NCBI GenBank assembly: GCA_003486675.1
Contig: DNGG01000382.1
Coordinates: 1-5,154, forward strand
Length of the DNA: 5,154 nt
DNA from: Cyanobacteria bacterium UBA11372
Lineage (GTDB): Bacteria > Cyanobacteriota > Cyanobacteriia > Cyanobacteriales > Aerosakkonemataceae
Direction: 5' to 3'
Shown here: in pieces, positions 1 through 5,154 of the stretch
Position numbering within the stretch: the stretch's first letter is position 1
Layout of the letters: the number at the start of each line of letters is the position of its first letter
Translations under genes and position numbers: made by a program
Notes under the pieces: generated by a model
Databases searched by the model: none
What the model was told of the DNA's origin: nothing
Seen by the model: only the letters and a program-made list of their open reading frames with translations

Positions 1-40
1 CCCCCTTCCCTCGCAGGGAAGGGGGGTTAGGGGGGTTAGG
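1..40. repeat. Perfect GC-rich hairpin followed by telomere-like G-rich tandem repeat
   Basis: Bases 1-11 (CCCCCTTCCCT) and 15-25 (AGGGAAGGGGG) are a perfect 11-bp inverted repeat around the 3-nt loop CGC. Bases 21-40 are two near-identical units of the form GGGGGTTAG. From memory this hairpin plus G-rich tail resembles a dispersed intergenic repeat found in many filamentous cyanobacteria; I could not check that here. The G runs at 16-18, 21-26, 30-35 and 39-40 could form a two-layer G-quadruplex on the + strand. The element begins at the window edge and may extend upstream. It lacks a following T tract in either visible direction, so a terminator role for an upstream gene is possible but not shown. 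Confidence 0.75.
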
Positions 41-60
41 TCTGCTCATAAGTGAGATAT

Positions 61-89
61 TTTACAGATAGCGTACTCTTGGCTAAAAT
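61..89 (+). promoter_or_regulatory. Predicted sigma-70-type promoter of the replication gene
   Basis: TTTACA (61-66) matches the -35 consensus at 5 of 6 positions. TAAAAT (84-89) matches the -10 consensus at 5 of 6, with an optimal 17-bp spacer. The expected transcription start is near 95-97, giving a leader of about 65 nt before the ATG at 161. No better pair was seen between the repeat at 1-40 and the gene. The call rests on consensus match and position only. Confidence 0.55.
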
Positions 90-99
90 TAGCATTCCG

Positions 100-119
100 G
101 ACACCATAGCTAGTGTGTC
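100..119. promoter_or_regulatory. 20-bp interrupted dyad, candidate operator of the replication gene
   Basis: GACAC (100-104) pairs with GTGTC (115-119), and a self-complementary core TAGCTA (107-112) shares exactly the same centre (109.5), so 8 of 10 base pairs are symmetric. The dyad begins about 4 bp downstream of the predicted transcription start. There a bound repressor, or the replication protein itself, could block initiation. As RNA it could also form a weak stem in the leader. Binding is inferred. Confidence 0.4.
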
Positions 120-160
120 TCGGAACTGACCCCCAAATCTGACTCAGGAAGACTCGCGCC

Positions 161-3100
161 ATGCATCTGCCCAATCTCGACGCCCAACATATCCAAGAAT
201 TAGTCAAGGGCAGCGGTATCGATCCGATTCTGGCCTCGCTCAATTTCATCTCTTTGGAAGGAAATTCGCCCTACGACTACTTATTTATTTCCGAGTGCGT
301 CCCCCGGACTAATATAGGACAAGTTAGCCTCCAGTGGCGGCGTCGCTACGCACAGATGGCAAAAGGCGGCTGGTGGTGTTCGGGGTTAGACGCTTTAAAT
401 AATTGGCAAGAGATGGAATGGGGATGCTTCAAGCCAAATTATCCGCGACAGAATCGAGAAGGCAAACCGATTAAATACGAACATCCGCCGGGAATGGCAA
501 CGCGGGTATTTTGTTTGAGGGTGTCGTTGCAGATTTGGCAGCAGGCGGCTGGGCGTTACGGTGTTGCGATGCCGGAGAATATTGTAATGTCTGAAAATGG
601 GGAAGCGATAGGGTTTTGGCAGTGGGTGATGGAACAAAAATTGCCGATAATTATATGTGAAGGTGTGAAAAAAGCAGCGGCTTTATTGAGCCAGGGGTAT
701 ATTGCGATCGCATTACCAGGAATTACCAGCGGCTACCGCGTTACCAGAGATTGGCAAGGTAGGGTGACTCACAGAAAAATTATCCCAGATTTAGCAGCAT
801 TTACTCAAGAACGTACCTTTTATATTTGTTTTGATTACGAGAAGGAAGAGAAGAAAAAGAGGGCGGTGGAGAATGCGATCGCCCAACTAGGTTATCTTAT
901 AGAACAAACGGGCTGTCAAGCCAAAGTCATCCGACTTCCCGGACAAGAAAAAGGCGTAGATGAATTTATTGTTGCCCAAGGTGCAGCCGCTTTCCAAACC
1001 ATTTATCAATCCAGTATAGATTTAGAAACCGATTTAGCTAAAACCAAACCCCACACCGAACTAACCTATCCTCCCGCCCTCATTCTCAATCAACGTTACT
1101 TGGGAGAACTGCCATTTCCCAAAACAGGATTAGTCGGCATCAAATCACCCAAAGGCACCGGAAAAACAACTGCCCTAGAAACCCTTGTTCAACAAGCAAA
1201 AACCCAAGGTCAACCCGTTTTATTAATTACCCATCGCATCCAACTGGGAAAATTTTTATGCGACAAAATCGGCATAAATTGGGGATTGACATCGATGCCC
1301 AATTACCCATTATCAATTACCAATTACCGCGATCTCGGACTTTGCATAGATTCCATCTGGAAACTCAACCCTGAAGATTGGCGAGGTGGGATTATCATTT
1401 TAGATGAAGTCGAACAGTCTTTGTGGCATCTGCTCAACAGCGAAACTTGTAAAGACAAAAGAATCAAAATTTTGCAAGTTTTCCAGCAGCTAATTTCCAC
1501 CGTTTTGCAAACGGGCGGTTTAGCGATCGCCCAAGATGCCGATTTATCAGATATTTCTTTAGATTACCTCAAAGGACTAGCAGAAATTGAGCTTGAACCG
1601 TGGGTAGCAATTAACAATTGGAAACCCGAAAATGGGTGGGATGTGACATTCTACGATTCGCCAAACCCAACGCTGTTAATTAATCAATTAGAACAAGATT
1701 TAATCGCCGGTAAAAAGTGCTACGTCACTACCGATAGCCGTTCTGGACGTTACAGTCCAGAAACAATCAACCGTTACATTCAACAGCGCTTAGAGCAATT
1801 CCACAAACAATATCCCAAAACCCTAGTTGTTAGCAGTCAAACAACCAATACGCCGGAACACGAAGCCATCGAATTTGTGAGAAATATCAATCGCAAAGCT
1901 AAGAATTATGATGCGGTTTTTGTCACTCCGAGTTTGGGAACAGGTGTCAGCATTGATGTGGAACATTTTGATTGCGTTTATGGAATTTTTCAAGGAGTAA
2001 TTAGCGACTCGGAAGCGCGACAAGCATTAGCAAGAGTTCGTTCTAACATACCGCGAATTATTTGGTGCGCCAAGCGAGGAGTAAAACTCATCGGCAGCGG
2101 CAGTAAGAATTATCGAGTTTTATCTCAATGGTATCAAGAGAATCAAAAAGAAAACCTGGCTTTGATGAGTACGTTTCATAAAATAGATGTAGATTTACCT
2201 TTAGTGATTGATTTAATTCATCTGAGAAATTGGGCTAAGTTTGCCGCGAGGGTGAATGCTTCTATTACTTTATATCGTCAATCAATGCTAGAAGGATTAA
2301 TCGCAGAAGGACATCAAGTCAATGCGATCGCATCGGTTCCTAAACAGCGCCTGGGCGAACTACGTCACGCACTTTTAGCAGCAGTTACCCAAAATAGAGA
2401 ACTAGCCAAAAAGCTGGTAATAGAAATTTTTGATCTGCAAAAACAAGCTGAAAATAACAATCAAAAAGCCAGATTAATTAAACAGAAAATTAGCTCGATA
2501 AAAACTAAAATGGAATTCAGGGAAGCCGAGGCTGTTGCTAATTCTATGGAGATCAATTTCAGTGAATACGAGCATCTGTTAGCTAAGGGATATTTAACAG
2601 ATTCAGAACGCTACCAAGTGAATAAATATATCTTGCAACAGCGATATGGGTTAAAAGTTACTCCAGAACTGAAAATCCGCGATGATAGGGGTTATTATAT
2701 GCAAATATTAACGCACTATTATTTGATTGGCGATCGCAATCATTTTAACCTCAAAGATTTCCAGGAGTGGAGCGAAAATTTAAAAACAGGTGAAGGCAAG
2801 GTATTTTTACCAGATTTGCAAACTTACACCTTAAAAATTGAAGCATTGAGAGCATTAAAAATCCCCGTTATTCTGGATATAGAACGGGAATTTCAAGAAA
2901 CAGACGCGGATTTAATCGAACTCAAAGCCAAGGCAATAACTTGCAGCAAGCACATTAAAAGAATTCTGGGTATCAGCGTTTATAGTGAAACAGAACAAGA
3001 GGGCGTTACAGGAATAAAAGTTTTCGGTAGGATTCTGAAATTGCTGGGATTAAAGCTGAAACGTATTAGGGGAAGAGACTTGCGATCGCCAAAAATTAAA

Positions 3101-3259
3101 ACTTACAAAATCGACCCAAATACTTTCGATGACGGCAGACAAGAAATATTCCGAGTTTGGCAGCAACGGGATGCAGCAATGATGAAAAATATAGATGCGG
3201 AATTTTACATCAGAGAATCTGGAGGAGAATTGCAAACAGAACCAGCAATGCTAGTGTGA
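161..3259 (+). CDS. Plasmid-type replication protein, CyRepA1-like (DUF3854 plus SF2 helicase)
   Basis: A 1032-residue cytoplasmic protein expected to start replication of a plasmid or plasmid-derived replicon by coupling a primase-like domain to DNA unwinding. A DUF3854/TOPRIM-like region lies at about residues 90-290, with the acidic motif EGVKK (E167) and FDYEKE (D225). An SF2 helicase core follows: Walker A SPKGTGKT (329-336, K335), motif Ia THRIQL (357-362), Walker B ILDEVEQ (D415, E416), the family-typical AQDADLSD (457-464), TPSLGTGVSID (589-599) and the motif VI-like QALARVR (621-627, with R625 and R627). A coiled-coil-prone stretch spans about 748-790. The basic C terminus (about 926-1012) is probably DNA binding. 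ATG 161 is the first start after an in-frame stop at 140-142; AGGA (146-149) sits 11 nt upstream. The length fits the family and all motifs are intact, so it is probably functional. The family name is from memory; the domain calls come from the motifs. Confidence 0.9.
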   Translation: MHLPNLDAQHIQELVKGSGIDPILASLNFISLEGNSPYDYLFISECVPRTNIGQVSLQWRRRYAQMAKGGWWCSGLDALNNWQEMEWGCFKPNYPRQNREGKPIKYEHPPGMATRVFCLRVSLQIWQQAAGRYGVAMPENIVMSENGEAIGFWQWVMEQKLPIIICEGVKKAAALLSQGYIAIALPGITSGYRVTRDWQGRVTHRKIIPDLAAFTQERTFYICFDYEKEEKKKRAVENAIAQLGYLIEQTGCQAKVIRLPGQEKGVDEFIVAQGAAAFQTIYQSSIDLETDLAKTKPHTELTYPPALILNQRYLGELPFPKTGLVGIKSPKGTGKTTALETLVQQAKTQGQPVLLITHRIQLGKFLCDKIGINWGLTSMPNYPLSITNYRDLGLCIDSIWKLNPEDWRGGIIILDEVEQSLWHLLNSETCKDKRIKILQVFQQLISTVLQTGGLAIAQDADLSDISLDYLKGLAEIELEPWVAINNWKPENGWDVTFYDSPNPTLLINQLEQDLIAGKKCYVTTDSRSGRYSPETINRYIQQRLEQFHKQYPKTLVVSSQTTNTPEHEAIEFVRNINRKAKNYDAVFVTPSLGTGVSIDVEHFDCVYGIFQGVISDSEARQALARVRSNIPRIIWCAKRGVKLIGSGSKNYRVLSQWYQENQKENLALMSTFHKIDVDLPLVIDLIHLRNWAKFAARVNASITLYRQSMLEGLIAEGHQVNAIASVPKQRLGELRHALLAAVTQNRELAKKLVIEIFDLQKQAENNNQKARLIKQKISSIKTKMEFREAEAVANSMEINFSEYEHLLAKGYLTDSERYQVNKYILQQRYGLKVTPELKIRDDRGYYMQILTHYYLIGDRNHFNLKDFQEWSENLKTGEGKVFLPDLQTYTLKIEALRALKIPVILDIEREFQETDADLIELKAKAITCSKHIKRILGISVYSETEQEGVTGIKVFGRILKLLGLKLKRIRGRDLRSPKIKTYKIDPNTFDDGRQEIFRVWQQRDAAMMKNIDAEFYIRESGGELQTEPAMLV
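1301..1328 (+). repeat. Heptameric tandem repeat inside the helicase domain
   Basis: Four consecutive 7-nt units: AATTACC, then the variant CATTATC, then AATTACC twice. This resembles the short tandemly repeated (STRR) heptamers of cyanobacteria, which are usually intergenic. Here it encodes residues 381-390 (NYPLSITNYR), between motif Ia and the conserved-looking GLCIDS segment. The reading frame stays open through it. Confidence 0.7.
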
Positions 3260-3381
3260 TATCATGTCCGGTAGCAAAGTTTATGTATAGTAGGAGCGAG
3301 TTTGACGAGAAATATTTACTAGCAGCGCCAAGAATAAATAAACCCGCCCCGACGTGCAATGCTGATGACGGACATGGTATG
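3258..3381. repeat. Possible MITE-like element with imperfect terminal inverted repeats
   Basis: Bases 3258-3276 and the reverse complement of 3363-3381 agree at about 14 of 19 positions, sharing CATGTCCG and flanking bases. They enclose about 86 bp with no recognisable gene. The left arm overlaps the last two bases of the replication gene's TGA stop (3257-3259). No target-site duplication was identified, so an inserted element is inferred. Confidence 0.35.
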
Positions 3382-3404
3382 AAACGTAGGAAGTATGGGA
3401 AGCG

Positions 3405-3435
3405 ATCGCCAGCTTTTCCAGTTGCTTCTGGCGAT
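3405..3435. repeat. 8-bp inverted repeat overlapping a HIP1 site
   Basis: ATCGCCAG (3405-3412) and CTGGCGAT (3428-3435) are perfect inverted copies around a 15-nt spacer. The left arm overlaps the HIP1 octamer GCGATCGC at 3402-3409. It belongs to the palindrome-rich region after the replication gene. Its function is unknown. Confidence 0.5.
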
Positions 3436-3476
3436 GAAATAAATGCGTATATTTCCTCAGATAATATTGCAGATCC

Positions 3477-3528
3477 GGAGGTGGAACCTCCCGTAAATCG
3501 TTCCCAGGTTGAACCTGGGAACGAGTTG
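3477..3528. repeat. REP-type bipartite palindrome, copy 1
   Basis: A small hairpin, GGAGGT-GGA-ACCTCC (3477-3491), is followed 2 nt later by a 35-bp repeat (3494-3528). That repeat contains an 11-bp stem, TCGTTCCCAGG (3498-3508) with CCTGGGAACGA (3514-3524), around the loop TTGAA. The same 35 bp recurs exactly at 3603-3637. From memory, CGTTCCCAGG/CCTGGGAACG palindromes are common dispersed repeats in cyanobacterial intergenic DNA. The stem has no adjacent T tract, so a terminator role is doubtful. Confidence 0.8.
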
Positions 3529-3588
3529 AATACGATTTTAATGTTCATCACGCCGCTGACGCTGCTTTCCGTTATCTGTAAATACACC

Positions 3589-3650
3589 AGCGCTACGCGC
3601 TATAAATCGTTCCCAGGTTGAACCTGGGAACGAGTTGGAGTCAACTCGTT
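3589..3650. repeat. REP-type bipartite palindrome, copy 2, with overlapping extra hairpin
   Basis: A small hairpin, AGCGC-TAC-GCGCT (3589-3601), precedes an exact second copy of the 35-bp repeat (3603-3637), whose main stem is 3607-3617 with 3623-3633. A third palindrome overlaps its right arm: AACGAGTTG (3629-3637), loop GAGT, CAACTCGTT (3642-3650). The main stem and this third stem compete for bases 3629-3633. In the direction of sigF transcription the main stem is followed by ATTTATAG, so it could act as a weak terminator for sigF. Confidence 0.8.
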
Positions 3651-3745
3651 CGGATTGGGACAATTATTTGAACCAGTTAAAACGGGTTTTAGCTTGAAGC
3701 CAGACATTTGTTTCTCAGCTAATTTCGCTACAAGATGGCTAATAA

Positions 3746-4783
3746 CTAACCAGCCAAACCAGCGGTTTGAGGTTGCAACATAGTAACCAACTGATCGACT
3801 CCTTTTTGCAGGTGTCGAGTTACGGTCATCGGACTAACCCCAATCTGTTTAGCAGCTTCTTTGCGGGGTAGTTCGCGCAGAAATACGCACTCAATTGCCG
3901 CTCTGGTTTTCGTTTCCAACTGACTCAAAGCATCTTGCAATTGCTGCCGGTCTTCCTCTAAATGTTGAAAAGCTTGATAGCGAGTATCGGGCAAAGTTTC
4001 TCCCAAACTAACCGGATAATCTAGTTGGCGAGCCACCGTAGCATCCAAACTCAGAGGCTGGCGGTTTTGAGCAGCCAACTTGCTATCGCGCCACTCTTGC
4101 AGCGAAACTTCCAGCGCTTGGGCAATTTCGGCATCCTTCGGCGTGCGTCCCAACTTCTGTGTCAGTTGTTTTTGCACCTTTTCTCCTTCGATGTGAAGTT
4201 CTTGCCAGCGGCGGGGTATCTTTACAATAGAACTCTTGTCGCGAAGAAAATGCAGCATCTCGCCGCGAATGTAAGGTATCGCAAACGAACTAAAGGCACA
4301 GCCTTGAGTGGGATTGAACCGCTCAATGGCGCGAATCAAACCGATAAAACCAATTTGTTCCAAATCTTCATAAGGTTCGGTGCATTGATATCTAATGCGA
4401 TGCGCCACCTTGCGAACCAAACCAGCGTGCAACTTGACCAGTTGATTCCGCAGCGAAACAGAGGGATTTTGGTGGTAAGCCATCAAGAGTTCCATCCCTT
4501 TGGTATCCCACTCGCCTTGCTCGCAACCTTGACGAGCAGCGGGCGAGGGTTCAGTTGCAGTCCTCTGAGCCTTCGGCAAGAATTTGATTTGGGACTCAGG
4601 AGCCAGTTGCAAATCAGTTTCTGCTGCTTTTTGGCGTGTCATACCGTGCTGACGGGATGCACCTGCTTCTTTTCCAGAGCGACGCGACTGCGTGCCCCCA
4701 ATGCAGTCACCCAAATCTGAGCGAGGGGATGAAATCTCGCGGGTAAATTGATACGAGTAAACAGCAGACTGAGTTGCCATCAT
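3746..4783 (-). CDS. sigF: RNA polymerase group 3 sigma factor SigF, with N-terminal extension
   Basis: A 345-residue alternative sigma factor that directs RNA polymerase to a specialised promoter set. In Synechocystis, SigF governs type IV pili/motility genes and its own promoter. Region 2 is at about residues 138-182 (YEDLEQIGFIGLIRAIERF, then FSSFAIPYIRGEMLHFLRD). Region 3 is at about 183-245 (VKIPRRWQEL, then LGRTPKDAEIAQAL). Region 4 is at about 278-337, with its helix-turn-helix RKEAAKQIGVSPMTVTRHLQ near 307-326. The match to cyanobacterial SigF starts near DTKGMELLMAY (residues 93-103). Residues 1-92 are a polar, low-complexity extension; SigF proteins I know are about 260 residues. 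ATG 4781-4783 is favoured by AGGA at 4789-4792, 5 nt upstream; a second ATG follows directly at 4778-4780, 8 nt from it. Internal starts at M48 and M97 lack a good ribosome site. The gene contains no HIP1 site and converges on the replication gene. Confidence 0.93.
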   Translation of the reverse strand: MMATQSAVYSYQFTREISSPRSDLGDCIGGTQSRRSGKEAGASRQHGMTRQKAAETDLQLAPESQIKFLPKAQRTATEPSPAARQGCEQGEWDTKGMELLMAYHQNPSVSLRNQLVKLHAGLVRKVAHRIRYQCTEPYEDLEQIGFIGLIRAIERFNPTQGCAFSSFAIPYIRGEMLHFLRDKSSIVKIPRRWQELHIEGEKVQKQLTQKLGRTPKDAEIAQALEVSLQEWRDSKLAAQNRQPLSLDATVARQLDYPVSLGETLPDTRYQAFQHLEEDRQQLQDALSQLETKTRAAIECVFLRELPRKEAAKQIGVSPMTVTRHLQKGVDQLVTMLQPQTAGLAG

Positions 4784-5062
4784 AAGAATCCTGTTTTGGG
4801 AAAACGCTTCTCGTTATAGACGCCTCCATCGCAGTTTCCCGGAGGGTGGGGCTTGGGGCGTTGTTTTTCACTTGAACCCATTTTCTTTATCACAACCAGA
4901 ATCCGACCATTGCGTTTCTACGGAATTCGGTACAAAGCTTTCACGTCGATTCGGGATAAATACGCACATCCAGACCAGCCGTCTGATGGCGGATGCAGAG
5001 ATTTGAGAATCTGAGTCACAATAAAACCAAAACAGTCACATCCCAACAAGGGAGGCACTCCC
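4784..5062. promoter_or_regulatory. Divergent intergenic region between sigF and the downstream gene
   Basis: This 279-bp stretch must hold the promoters of two diverging genes, but I see no consensus -35/-10 pair for either. For sigF, TATAAC (minus strand, 4818 to 4813) is a possible -10 without a good -35. For the rightward gene, GGGATAA (4953-4959) loosely resembles a SigB/SigF-type -10. Small dyads are present: GTTTT-GGG-AAAAC (4793-4805) next to the sigF ribosome site, CAGAC-CAGCC-GTCTG (4971-4985) and AGATT-TGAG-AATCT (4999-5012). A G-rich run lies at 4841-4858. An open frame at 4918-5142 (-) opposes the rightward gene and is not credited. Confidence 0.4.
5048..5055 (+). promoter_or_regulatory. 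Strong ribosome binding site fixing a GTG start
   Basis: AAGGGAGG lies 7 nt upstream of GTG 5063-5065. The frame is closed upstream by TGA at 5012-5014 and there is no ATG between, so the GTG is the only sensible start of the rightward gene. Confidence 0.75.
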
Positions 5063-5154
5063 GTGAGTAGTACCAGCAACTTCCGCGAAGCAATTCGCAC
5101 TGCCAGAAGCCATGCGCTTGTTGGCCCTAACGTCATTGCCAACGCCCTACCCTA
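5063..5154 (+). CDS. Bax inhibitor-1 family membrane protein, N-terminal fragment (partial)
   Basis: Thirty codons are visible before the window ends, reading MSSTSNFREAIRTA, then RSHALVGPNVIANALP. From memory this matches the N terminus of cyanobacterial Bax inhibitor-1 (TMBIM/YccA-like) proteins. Those carry this short polar leader with a VGPNVI-ANALPY motif before a series of transmembrane helices in the cytoplasmic membrane. Their physiological role in cyanobacteria is poorly defined, and no membrane segment is visible in this fragment. The gene starts at a GTG with a strong Shine-Dalgarno and is divergent from sigF, so the two may share a control region. The coding call is firm because of ribosome site and frame; the family assignment is moderate because it rests on 30 residues. 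Confidence 0.6.
   Translation, partial: MSSTSNFREAIRTARSHALVGPNVIANALP

Larger units (their letters stand above)
3260..3745. other. 486-bp gene-free region between the converging rep and sigF genes
   Basis: No convincing gene lies here. An open frame from ATG 3283 to 3621 (+) exists, but it runs through both REP palindromes, has no Shine-Dalgarno, and its product matches nothing I recognise. The opposite-strand frame, 3210-3587, also reads through REP sequence. Besides the repeats listed separately, a weak hairpin TAAAAC-GG-GTTTTA (3678-3691) lies about 55 nt past the sigF stop and might help end that transcript. The stretch 3692-3745 shows nothing else. Confidence 0.6.

Noticed and set aside
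395..637. Minus-strand open frames inside the rep gene (395-637, 1823-2023) and at its start (46-249)
   Set aside because: They are antisense shadows of the long replication protein frame, with no motif or ribosome site in support.
3210..3587. 125-codon open frame on the - strand
   Set aside because: It runs through REP sequence and into the rep 3' end antisense. The product contains the typical translated-REP string SFPGSTWER, so it is not evidence of a gene.
3283..3621. 112-codon open frame on the + strand after the replication gene (extendable back to 3157)
   Set aside because: It has no ribosome site and no recognisable product, overlaps the rep 3' end if extended, and its 3' part is translated REP palindrome ending inside the second copy.
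3477..3650. CRISPR array
   Set aside because: Only two copies of a palindromic repeat are present, with one 74-bp gap and hairpins in it. The repeat is REP-like and no cas gene is present.
3260..3745. Replication origin with iterons next to the rep gene
   Set aside because: No run of regularly spaced direct repeats or DnaA boxes was found. The only direct repeats are the two REP copies.
4025..4720. 231-codon open frame on the + strand
   Set aside because: It lies wholly antisense to the well-conserved sigF gene; the sigF frame explains the sequence.
4918..5142. 74-codon open frame on the - strand
   Set aside because: It overlaps antisense the start of the Bax inhibitor-like gene, which has a strong ribosome site; the product is unfamiliar.

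Overview
The window looks like chromosomal DNA from a filamentous-type cyanobacterium. Three things point there: seven copies of the HIP1 octamer GCGATCGC (starting at 704, 875, 1523, 2324, 2730, 3082 and 3402), a group 3 sigma factor of clear cyanobacterial SigF type, and several palindromic repeat types that I associate with cyanobacterial intergenic DNA. I cannot name the species from sequence alone.

Layout. Bases 1-160 hold a G-rich hairpin repeat, a good sigma-70-type promoter (61-89) and a 20-bp dyad (100-119) just downstream of it. Bases 161-3259 (+) encode a 1032-residue replication protein of the cyanobacterial CyRepA1 type: an N-terminal DUF3854/TOPRIM-like domain fused to a superfamily 2 helicase. 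Bases 3260-3745 form a gene-free stretch crowded with inverted repeats, including two near-identical 35-bp REP copies. Bases 3746-4783 (-) encode SigF with an unusual N-terminal extension of about 92 residues. Bases 4784-5062 are a divergent intergenic region. At 5063 a GTG-initiated gene (+) begins and runs off the window; its 30 visible residues resemble the N terminus of cyanobacterial Bax inhibitor-1 family membrane proteins.

How the parts relate. The replication protein seems to be a single-gene unit with its own promoter and possible autoregulatory operator. It converges on sigF, and the repeat cluster lies between the two 3' ends. A plasmid-type replication initiator beside a housekeeping-type sigma factor gene suggests an integrated plasmid remnant or a chromosome-resident replicon gene rather than a free plasmid. 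No iteron array or clear DnaA-box cluster was seen, so no origin is called.

The most interesting features are the promoter/dyad arrangement before rep, a heptameric tandem repeat lying in frame inside the helicase domain, a MITE-like element that begins at the rep stop codon, and paired REP modules with differing upstream hairpins. I found no convincing new multi-gene system.
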